Origin: Balneolaceae bacterium
GTDB taxonomy: Bacteria > Bacteroidota > Rhodothermia > Balneolales > Balneolaceae
Reading direction: 5' to 3'
DNA: 5,267 bases
Assembly: GCA_007127395.1 (NCBI GenBank)
Contig: SKZL01000198.1
Coordinates: 1-5,267, forward strand
In this document: piece after piece, positions 1 to 5,267 of the stretch
Layout of the letters: each line of letters starts with the position of its first letter
How positions within the stretch are numbered: the stretch's first letter is position 1
Program-made: the position numbers and the translations under genes
The notes under the pieces: model-generated
Databases searched by the model: none
The model's input: the letters and a program-made list of their open reading frames with translations, nothing else
Told to the model about the DNA's origin: nothing

Positions 1-2019
1 AAATGTTCTGCTTGCAGATAAACCGCTGTCCAGCATTAGTTTTGGGCTTGAACTTGTCGGGCGAACATTCAATTCGTCACTTAATGAGGTCTTTTTCGAA
101 TAAACATTCAAATATGGATGGAACCCACCTTTCCGGCCGGTATCAATAGCTCCACTCACCCGAACACCATATCGGCGTACGTTCCCTGCATTTAAAAATT
201 GTGACACCATTCGGCCCTGCTCACCCTTTTCAGTAATCAGATCAATTGAATCAGTTGTATATGTCGTATATACACGTGTAGCTAGAAAGTGTCTGCCGGC
301 ATGAAAAGAGTGTTCAAAACCCACCTCCCTGTTCACCGCCGGGACCAGTGATGGATTTCCCCTCAAACTTGAAAATATATCCTCTGTGATGAGATTGGGA
401 TTCACTTGGTACAACTGAGGGTAATTTACAGACGTCCTGTAGGAGAGGCTCAGCCGATGTGATGACCCTTCAAAGCGGTGATACAGAGAAGCTGCCGGCA
501 ATACTTTTACACTATTACTGCCTGAATCATTACCAATATTGCTCTCCATCTTTTCAAGCCTCAAACCTGCTTGTATTCCTGAATTTTCAGAAAAGTGATG
601 TATAGAGCTATATCCAGCGATATTTCTATCACTGTAACTGAAATCCGAATGGTTTAAATCTTCACTATTTCTCCATCGATAAAGGGCTCCATATTCCATT
701 TGGATATTTTCTCTAATCGCTGTTTTGGCATCCGCTTTCACCCTGAAATTGATCTCTTCGGGTAGCTGTGAACTGGAATTACTCTCTATTCCATTACCGT
801 CTCTGTAAAGAACTCTGTTTGATCCTGACCTCTGTTCTAATCCTGCATTTACACTTAATTCATTCCCAAACTCTCCATTCGGCTGAAAACGATAGCTCAT
901 TGAATAGTAATTGGTTTTATAGCTCTCCCTGTCAATTTTTTCTGTTGTCTGCCAAACACTCTCACCCCCTGTTGTTTTAAGGTCAGACACTCCATCCATG
1001 CTTTGGCTGAAATTTTGATGCAGTAGATAAAACCCTGCACGATGTCTTCTACTCAGGAAATAATCCGCGCCAAGATGTATCGTATTGGACCGGGTCAGCT
1101 GGTCAAGAGTTTGCAGATTGTGACCACCAATAAAATTGCCATCTGACCTCCCCTCAAACAGAGTTGATTCTGATAGATCAAACTTTCTGAAATCACCGCT
1201 ATATGAGCTATACAAGTTCAACCTGTTTTTGGTGTACTGAATACTTGTTGTCGGAAAAAGATATCTTTCTGTTGATGAAACAGGGATTTCACCATGAACA
1301 TGGCCACTAAATCCGGTGTCAATACTCTTTTTAAGAATGATATTGACAGCTCCGGAAATATCTGCTTCAAAGCCAACCGGTGGCATGTTTACAATGTCGA
1401 TACGGTCGATTTTGTCAGATTGCAGTTGACCTATAAACGTTCGGTCTCTCTCTACACCATCAACCAATAGAACGATATTACGACTGCCTTCTACAGTTAT
1501 GTTTTGCATGAAATCTACCTCTATTCCGGGAATGATCTTCAGCAGATCCGTGCCGGTAACCGCTGATCGTATGATCTCATCATCCATATAGAAAGAGGTG
1601 CGCCCCGGTTCACTTCGAACCGGCAACACTCCCAGTACAACAACTGCTTCATGTTCCGTCACTGAAAAATCCAGGCCTGTTATTCCGAGATCGGTTATTC
1701 CCGATGTTTCTGTCATAACTTCTATCCAGATAGTCTCATATCCGATCGCGCTGAACCTTAGGTATCCGGCAAATCCTGAGTTAACATTCATCTGATATTT
1801 TCCATCCAGATCACTCACATCTCCGGTTATCAATTCAGACTTTGTGCTGTCAAAAAGTGACACGTGCACAAATGGCAACGGCTCAGTCAGTTGATTGTCA
1901 TAAACGATACCTGTTATACCTGTATTGTTTTGTGAATAAAGTGGTGTGAATATCCCCAGAACAGTTAAAAACCATAATCCGGCGATAGTGATCTTCGTGC
2001 TTTTCATCATCTTTTCCAT
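1..2019 (-). CDS. TonB-dependent outer-membrane receptor (OMP_b-brl_3 type), C-terminus beyond the window
   Basis: The frame is open for 673 codons from ATG 2019 to the window edge with no stop, so the protein is 3'-truncated by the window. Residues 1-30 form a signal peptide: a basic start, a hydrophobic core (GLWFLTVLGIF), and probable cleavage near PLYSQ. Residues about 34-105 are a carboxypeptidase-regulatory-like beta-sandwich (GITGIVYD, DLDGKYQ, AIGYE), typical of Bacteroidota-type receptors. Residues about 134-235 are the plug, with LLKIIPGIEV, LLVDGVERDR (184-193) and the segment NMPPVGFEADISGAVNI (211-227). The remainder is rich in alternating aromatic and polar strands of a beta-barrel, including AGLRLEKME, as in the OMP_b-brl_3 family. 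Members commonly exceed 750 residues, so roughly the last barrel strands are missing. Such receptors import large ligands using TonB energy; the substrate here cannot be inferred. No SusD-like partner is visible. The start could also be ATG 2010 or 2007, since no strong ribosome site decides. The gene lies 167 nt downstream of the LytTR regulator on the same strand. Confidence 0.93.
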   Translation of the reverse strand, partial: MEKMMKSTKITIAGLWFLTVLGIFTPLYSQNNTGITGIVYDNQLTEPLPFVHVSLFDSTKSELITGDVSDLDGKYQMNVNSGFAGYLRFSAIGYETIWIEVMTETSGITDLGITGLDFSVTEHEAVVVLGVLPVRSEPGRTSFYMDDEIIRSAVTGTDLLKIIPGIEVDFMQNITVEGSRNIVLLVDGVERDRTFIGQLQSDKIDRIDIVNMPPVGFEADISGAVNIILKKSIDTGFSGHVHGEIPVSSTERYLFPTTSIQYTKNRLNLYSSYSGDFRKFDLSESTLFEGRSDGNFIGGHNLQTLDQLTRSNTIHLGADYFLSRRHRAGFYLLHQNFSQSMDGVSDLKTTGGESVWQTTEKIDRESYKTNYYSMSYRFQPNGEFGNELSVNAGLEQRSGSNRVLYRDGNGIESNSSSQLPEEINFRVKADAKTAIRENIQMEYGALYRWRNSEDLNHSDFSYSDRNIAGYSSIHHFSENSGIQAGLRLEKMESNIGNDSGSNSVKVLPAASLYHRFEGSSHRLSLSYRTSVNYPQLYQVNPNLITEDIFSSLRGNPSLVPAVNREVGFEHSFHAGRHFLATRVYTTYTTDSIDLITEKGEQGRMVSQFLNAGNVRRYGVRVSGAIDTGRKGGFHPYLNVYSKKTSLSDELNVRPTSSSPKLMLDSGLSASRTF

Positions 2020-2078
2020 AATCTATCCAATCTGTTTAATTGTTTTTGTTAACTGCTTCTAAAACAAATTAAACCGAG

Positions 2079-2110
2079 AGTATAGCCTTACTCAACCAAC
2101 AGGGACAGAT
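2079..2110 (-). promoter_or_regulatory. Weak candidate promoter for the receptor gene
   Basis: The 167-nt gap between the regulator stop and the receptor start contains, read on the minus strand, a TATACT hexamer (2084 to 2079). This is a good match to a sigma-70 type -10 element and would leave a leader of about 50 nt. No convincing -35 hexamer stands 16-18 nt upstream. A near match to the Bacteroidota -7 pattern (TTAATTTG) occurs a little downstream. No terminator hairpin is visible after the regulator gene, so readthrough from it into the receptor gene is equally possible. This is a suggestion from motif reading only. Confidence 0.22.
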
Positions 2111-2186
2111 CACAATTTTTTGCAGCCAATAACGAGCTTACACAGGTATTTTGTGATGGATGGAAAGAATTTGGGACGAATGGATA

Positions 2187-3047
2187 TTACGATTTGCCAA
2201 ATGATTTTCTAAACCTGGCTGTGTACCCTCTTGATACAGCTATTTCATCACTTCCCGGCCCAACTTTTAAACGATATCCCATTGAGTTCCCTTTTGCCTC
2301 CTCAATACGATTCAGGTTTACCATAAATGCCCTGTGAACCCTCATGATAAACGGTATCTCTCTGCACTGCTCTTCAAATCCTGAAATGGAGCAGCGTATG
2401 CTTATCTCTTCTGTCAACTCATTTCTATACAAGGAGACTTTTAAATAATTACCCTGTGCTTCCGCATATATAAATTGAGATGGGTAGAATCCAAGCTCCT
2501 CTTTTTTTAAAGGTGTGTCTATGGTGATCCATTTCTCATTTACCGGTTCAGAGATTAAATCCAATGATCGATAGAGAGTTGATTCAAACAGATATTTTAA
2601 ATTCAAAGATGTAAAAAAGAGAAAAGGGATCATGCCAACCAAACCGGCTCTTAAAATGGAATCCAGATATGTGGAGAGGTTCAAGCGGTCAACAGGCTCT
2701 TCAATAATAAATGCTGAAACATAGATCAGGCTTCCAAGCCCTATCATCAACAAAGCGATTGCAGCTAACTCTTTCGTCAGATTCCATCCATCGGCACTCA
2801 TAAAATCCGAAGCAAATTTTTGTAATCCTGCAATCATCAGATAGATGAATCCGGCCGACAGAATACTGTAAAGAAAAATTGTGACCTCAATGCTTAAGAA
2901 TTGGGATTCATGAATTTCAACCGGGCGGTAGAGCAGCAAAAAAAGAAAGATGACACAAAAAAATATCAATGATCCTTTTCCCGGATATGCAATTATATAG
3001 TTCTGGGGAAGAATTCTAAATGGAAAATAGAAATGTTTATTATCCAT
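2187..3047 (-). CDS. Membrane-anchored LytTR-family DNA-binding regulator
   Basis: This 286-residue protein has an N-terminal membrane region and a C-terminal LytTR DNA-binding domain, with no response-regulator receiver domain. Predicted helices lie at about residues 26-42, 52-75, 93-116 and 133-153. The LytTR domain spans about 183-286 and shows the family landmarks: FIYAEAQGNYLKV (192-204), FIMRVHRAFMVNLNRI (233-248) and the terminal strand/helix IAVSRGYTARFRKSF (269-283). LytTR domains bind direct-repeat DNA elements through a beta-fold; four-helix versions act as one-component membrane sensors or are controlled by a partner membrane protein. Neither ligand nor partner is visible here. 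The frame can extend four codons upstream to a TTG at 3059, but ATG 3047 is preferred because the TTG has no ribosome site. The protein is transcribed divergently from yggS and precedes the receptor gene, which is its nearest potential target (inference). Confidence 0.9.
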   Translation of the reverse strand: MDNKHFYFPFRILPQNYIIAYPGKGSLIFFCVIFLFLLLYRPVEIHESQFLSIEVTIFLYSILSAGFIYLMIAGLQKFASDFMSADGWNLTKELAAIALLMIGLGSLIYVSAFIIEEPVDRLNLSTYLDSILRAGLVGMIPFLFFTSLNLKYLFESTLYRSLDLISEPVNEKWITIDTPLKKEELGFYPSQFIYAEAQGNYLKVSLYRNELTEEISIRCSISGFEEQCREIPFIMRVHRAFMVNLNRIEEAKGNSMGYRLKVGPGSDEIAVSRGYTARFRKSFGKS

Positions 3048-3091
3048 ACTTTCTGACAATCACAATTCAGTTACTTATCTTCAATCAAGAT

Positions 3092-3134
3092 ATAAAAACC
3101 GCTCATTATGAGTCTCTAATTAAGCAGTTTTTAT
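3092..3134. promoter_or_regulatory. Inverted repeat in the divergent regulator/yggS intergenic region (candidate operator)
   Basis: Two 12-base arms, 3092-3103 and 3123-3134, are inverted copies of AGC(G/A)GTTTTTAT with 11 of 12 positions matching. They enclose 19 nt that begin close to a second small palindrome, CTCAT-T-ATGAG (3102-3112). The element lies between the two divergent genes, where neither gene needs a terminator, so an operator for one or both promoters is more likely than a terminator. The arms share a GTT core with LytTR boxes but are inverted, whereas known LytTR sites are direct repeats. Autoregulation by the adjacent regulator is therefore only a possibility. Confidence 0.4.
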
Positions 3135-3174
3135 TTTTACATCAAATGTTTCTCATATAACCCTTGCAGTACAC

Positions 3175-3873
3175 ATGGCTAACGATATCACTACCCGTTA
3201 CCAATCCATATTAGACAGAATTCAAAAAGCCTGCAACGATTGCGGGCGTGATCCCGCCGGAATTTTACTTGTGGCGGTGAGTAAAACAAAACCGGACAAT
3301 GATCTGCACCGATTAATTGATGAGGGGCATCTGCATTTTGGTGAAAACAGGGCAAAAGCACTTGAAAAACGGATGGAGTCAGTTCCGGACAGATCTATTC
3401 AGTGGCATTTTATCGGAACACTGCAATCCAATAAGATTAAATATATCGCTCATCGTGTGAACTGGATACAGTCGGTCCATAAAAAAAGTGCCCTGAAAGA
3501 GATCGAAAAACGGGCAGGTGGGTTCAACAGAGTCATCAACACGCTGATTCAGGTAAATATCAGTGACGAAGATCAAAAAAGCGGTTGTGATCCCGCACAA
3601 CTTGAAGAAATCCTGAAATATGCCCAAGATCTTAAATTTACCAGAGTTTGTGGCCTGATGGGCATGGCCACATATACAGAAGATCCTGAAAAAGTAAGGC
3701 CGGAGTTTCAGCTTCTGAAAAATGTGTTTGAAGAGCATCAACACCTTAATAAAGGTTCTGTTCAGTTGGAGCATCTCTCTATGGGAATGACCAATGACCT
3801 GGAAGTGGCCATTCAGGAAGGCTCAACAATGGTGCGCGTAGGTACGGCCATCTTCGGCGAACGTAATTATTGA
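3175..3873 (+). CDS. yggS: YggS/YlmE-family pyridoxal-phosphate homeostasis protein (PLPBP)
   Basis: This 232-residue protein is full length for the family. It is a single-domain cytosolic TIM-barrel protein that binds pyridoxal 5'-phosphate and helps balance B6 vitamers and amino/keto-acid pools; no catalytic reaction is established for the family. The PLP-binding lysine is K37 in VAVSKTKP (33-40). Other signatures are HFGENRAKAL (54-63), WHFIGTLQSNK (77-87), WIQSVHK (97-103), GLMGMATY (160-167), LSMGMTNDLEVAI (201-213) and the phosphate-binding region GSTMVRVGTAIFGER (216-230). All key motifs are intact. The ATG start gives the expected N-terminus; there is no clear ribosome-binding site. 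It is the first plus-strand gene after the divergent region. In Firmicutes and Actinobacteria the homologue ylmE lies in the division cluster upstream of divIVA, and a divIVA gene also follows here about 1 kb downstream. Confidence 0.97.
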   Translation: MANDITTRYQSILDRIQKACNDCGRDPAGILLVAVSKTKPDNDLHRLIDEGHLHFGENRAKALEKRMESVPDRSIQWHFIGTLQSNKIKYIAHRVNWIQSVHKKSALKEIEKRAGGFNRVINTLIQVNISDEDQKSGCDPAQLEEILKYAQDLKFTRVCGLMGMATYTEDPEKVRPEFQLLKNVFEEHQHLNKGSVQLEHLSMGMTNDLEVAIQEGSTMVRVGTAIFGERNY

Positions 3874-3943
3874 TATTGGCTACAAGTTGGATTCTGAGAT
3901 AATCAACTGTTTTCTCTGTTTTTAAAGATCCCGTCAAATCAAC

Positions 3944-3972
3944 TTGATCTCTTTCCGAAAGCAGCACATTAT
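3944..3972 (+). promoter_or_regulatory. Candidate promoter for the small membrane protein pair
   Basis: The 227-nt gap after yggS contains TTGATC (3944-3949), a 17-nt spacer and CATTAT (3967-3972). These match four of six positions in each sigma-70 consensus hexamer at ideal spacing. The -35 element overlaps a small palindrome, ATCAA-C-TTGAT (3938-3948), which could serve as an operator. Use of this promoter would give an untranslated leader of about 120 nt before ATG 4101. The rest of the gap is AT-rich, with no convincing coding sequence and no clear terminator for yggS. Chance occurrence in AT-rich DNA cannot be excluded. Confidence 0.28.
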
Positions 3973-4100
3973 TACTACTTCGCAGATCGTTGAATCTTTT
4001 GTATTTTTATATCACTCATCTATGGAAAAGAATATATTCGTATTATTCATGGTGAGTTTTCTTTACAATTTTATTTACATACGTAACTTGAGTTCTATTT

Positions 4101-4406
4101 ATGTCCGGTACTTTAATTGCAATAATTATTTTAACTGCGATCTTTGGTGGCTATATCATCGACTATCAAAAAAATAAACTGAAATGGCAGTCTAATAATG
4201 CCGAAAGCAGTAAAGATTTTGATAAACTTAAAGGCGAGATGGATCGTATGAGAAAAAGAATCGAAAATCTGGAAGCCATCGTGACTGATGACTCATCTAC
4301 CATAGATCATGATTTTTCAATGGATGAGAATGCAGGTTATACAGATGAGATTAAAAGGGAAAATGAATTTAAAGCTTCACAAAAATTAAAAAACAGAGGT
4401 GATTGA
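4101..4406 (+). CDS. Small single-pass membrane protein with PspB-like coiled coil (first of pair)
   Basis: This 101-residue protein has a short N-terminal hydrophobic helix (about 4-20, GTLIAIIILTAIFGGYII), then a basic stretch. A charged coiled-coil segment follows (about 39-62), ending RMRKRIENLEAIVTD (49-63), and the tail is acidic and low in complexity. The layout and the R-M-R-x-R-I-x-x-L-E-x-I pattern resemble phage-shock protein PspB, whose cytoplasmic coil has a near-identical RMRERIQALESIL segment. PspB is a small inner-membrane protein that, with PspC, controls PspA in proteobacteria. The tail after residue 65 is longer than in PspB. An in-frame TGA lies at 4089-4091, so ATG 4101 is the first possible ATG. 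It is followed after 2 nt by a related gene and is probably co-translated with it. PspB relationship is by motif and layout only; a generic membrane-anchored coiled-coil protein is the alternative. Confidence 0.8.
   Translation: MSGTLIAIIILTAIFGGYIIDYQKNKLKWQSNNAESSKDFDKLKGEMDRMRKRIENLEAIVTDDSSTIDHDFSMDENAGYTDEIKRENEFKASQKLKNRGD
4395..4402 (+). promoter_or_regulatory. Shine-Dalgarno site for the second small membrane protein
   Basis: AGAGGTGA lies 6 nt before ATG 4409 and is the best ribosome-binding match in the window. It sits inside the last codons of the upstream gene. It decides the start: the in-frame TTG at 4403 directly abuts the site and is too close to be used. Position and quality indicate translational coupling of the two genes. 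Confidence 0.75.
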
Positions 4407-4408
4407 TT

Positions 4409-4780
4409 ATGCATCCTGAAGCATTCGTCGTTGCAATCGTATTTGGCAGTATTGTCTCAATTGTATTCCTTGGTGTTGTGGGAAGTATTATTAAGGCGTG
4501 GGTTAAAAGGGGCTCCGGAAACAGCCTCAGCGAAAACAAGGAGTTTTTAGCTGCTCTGAGGGAGTTTAAAGAGAAAACAGATCGGCGCATTACAAACCTT
4601 GAAGCAATTATTGCCGATGAAAAACCGGTTAAATCAGGATCAGGATCAACCAGCACAAAAAAAATATCCGATTCTAAGGAACAGAAGTCGGCAATTCAGA
4701 TAGAAATTGAAAATGAATCAGACTCCTCAAAAGAGGACTCTGTAAAGAGCAGTAAACTAAAGAATATGCTTAATCAGTAA
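4409..4780 (+). CDS. Small single-pass membrane protein with PspB-like coiled coil (second of pair)
   Basis: This 123-residue protein is a likely paralogue of the preceding gene. Residues about 5-30 form a long hydrophobic helix (AFVVAIVFGSIVSIVF followed by LGVVGSIIKAW). A coiled-coil segment follows (about 42-70), ending KTDRRITNLEAIIADEK (56-72), with the same R-I-x-N-L-E-A-I-(I/V)-x-D signature as its neighbour. The C-terminal 50 residues are a low-complexity, serine-, lysine- and glutamate-rich tail with a GSGSTSTKK linker, probably disordered. The protein has no recognisable catalytic motif. The predicted topology is a membrane anchor with a cytoplasmic coil, as in PspB, though PspB (about 74 residues) lacks this tail. 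ATG 4409 is chosen over an upstream TTG at 4403 because of the well-placed ribosome-binding site. No PspA or PspC gene is visible in the window, so a true phage-shock role is unproven. Confidence 0.82.
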   Translation: MHPEAFVVAIVFGSIVSIVFLGVVGSIIKAWVKRGSGNSLSENKEFLAALREFKEKTDRRITNLEAIIADEKPVKSGSGSTSTKKISDSKEQKSAIQIEIENESDSSKEDSVKSSKLKNMLNQ

Positions 4781-4881
4781 CAGAGAGTATTCAGGTCGGG
4801 TGAAATCACTATCAACCCTGGTTTCTTTTTATCGATCACCAATTAAGAACATTCGTTCGAGCATTCCAAAATATCCGAATC

Positions 4882-5267
4882 ATGAGCATGAAACTTACAG
4901 CCTTAGAGATCAAACAACAACAGTTTGAAAAATCGATGCGAGGTTATGACCCTGCAGAAGTTCAATCATACCTCAGCTTACTGGCAACAGAATGGGAGCA
5001 TATGGCTGGAAAGGTACGTGAATTGGAAAATCAGGTCGATAAGCTGAATGACAAATTAAAGCACTATGAAAGGGTAGAAGAAGCACTGCACGAAACGCTT
5101 CAAACTGCAAAAAGTTCAGCGGAAGAGAAATTGAGCGGTGCCCGGAATGAGGCAAAAAATATTGTCGAGAAAGCTGAACTGCAAGCAGAGACCATTTTTC
5201 AGGAAGCACACCGTGAGCGCTGGAAAGTGAGACAGCATACTTTACAGATTGTGGAAAAGCGTGAAGA
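4882..5267 (+). CDS. divIVA: DivIVA-domain protein, N-terminal part (C-terminus beyond the window)
   Basis: The frame is open from ATG 4882 to the window edge (128 codons and 2 bases). Residues 5-31 match the DivIVA membrane-binding head: LTALEIKQQQFEKSMRGYD, then PAEVQSYL. It is followed from about residue 38 by a long, nearly unbroken coiled coil (KVRELENQVDKLNDKL and beyond). DivIVA proteins oligomerise through such coils and bind curved membrane at poles and septa, recruiting division or wall-growth factors. In the B. subtilis protein the head inserts a phenylalanine (F17) next to R18; here methionine M19 takes the phenylalanine position and R20 the arginine position. A second ATG at 4888 would give an N-terminus that aligns residue for residue with the Gram-positive family, so it may be the true start; neither ATG has a clear ribosome site. 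The gene begins 101 nt after the PspB-like pair and may share its transcript. Confidence 0.92.
   Translation, partial: MSMKLTALEIKQQQFEKSMRGYDPAEVQSYLSLLATEWEHMAGKVRELENQVDKLNDKLKHYERVEEALHETLQTAKSSAEEKLSGARNEAKNIVEKAELQAETIFQEAHRERWKVRQHTLQIVEKRE

Noticed and set aside
768..980. Plus-strand open frame of 70 codons
   Set aside because: It lies wholly inside the receptor gene on the opposite strand and has no domain or plausible composition.
1598..1795. Plus-strand open frame of 65 codons
   Set aside because: Antisense to the well-supported carboxypeptidase-regulatory and plug region of the receptor.
3136..3161. TTTACA and TATAAC as a promoter for yggS
   Set aside because: The spacer is only 14 nt and the -10 would sit very close to the start codon, so the match is not convincing.
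3379..3774. Minus-strand open frame of 131 codons
   Set aside because: Entirely antisense to yggS, whose motifs are intact throughout this stretch.
3779..3967. Minus-strand open frame of 62 codons
   Set aside because: Mostly antisense to the conserved yggS C-terminus, with no recognisable features.
4022..4177. Possible small hydrophobic peptide starting at ATG 4022
   Set aside because: No ribosome-binding site; its second half is out-of-frame translation of the first PspB-like gene. Kept only as a remark on the leader.
4369..4656. Minus-strand open frame of 95 codons
   Set aside because: Antisense to the two small membrane protein genes, which have coherent architecture and a ribosome-binding site.
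4814..4830. Hairpin-like AACCCTGGTT followed by a T-run after the PspB-like pair
   Set aside because: The stem would be only about three base pairs, too weak to call a terminator.
4973..5209. Minus-strand open frame of 78 codons
   Set aside because: Antisense to the DivIVA coiled coil; repetitive coil codons readily leave an open antisense frame.

Overview
The window looks like chromosomal DNA from a Gram-negative bacterium of the Bacteroidota/Rhodothermota/Balneolota group. The evidence is a TonB-dependent outer-membrane receptor with an N-terminal carboxypeptidase-regulatory-like domain, a membrane-anchored LytTR regulator, moderately AT-rich DNA, and mostly weak or absent Shine-Dalgarno sequences. 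A DivIVA-domain protein in a bacterium with an outer membrane points towards Balneolota or Rhodothermota rather than classical Bacteroidia, but this assignment is inference.

Layout. The left half is on the minus strand. A LytTR-type transcriptional regulator with four predicted membrane helices (3047 to 2187) is followed 167 nt downstream by a large TonB-dependent receptor (2019 to 1), whose C-terminus is cut by the window edge. A 127-bp divergent intergenic region (3048-3174) carries a clear inverted repeat and separates this pair from the right half. The right half is on the plus strand. It holds a YggS/YlmE-family PLP-binding protein (3175-3873), a 227-nt gap, two small single-pass membrane proteins in a tightly coupled pair (4101-4406 and 4409-4780), and the start of a DivIVA-domain protein (4882 onward, cut by the window edge). 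There are no tRNA or rRNA genes, CRISPR arrays, insertion sequences or phage genes.

How the genes may work together. The left pair looks like a regulator beside its possible target, an orphan outer-membrane receptor with no SusD-like partner visible. The right set recalls the conserved ylmE ... divIVA neighbourhood of Gram-positive cell-division clusters. Here the positions between the two anchor genes are filled by two small proteins. Each has an N-terminal transmembrane helix followed by a coiled-coil segment ending in an NLEAI(V/I)xD motif that resembles phage-shock protein PspB. That tandem PspB-like pair next to divIVA is the most unusual feature of the window. Its function cannot be read from the sequence, but envelope stress or membrane and division-site scaffolding is a reasonable hypothesis.
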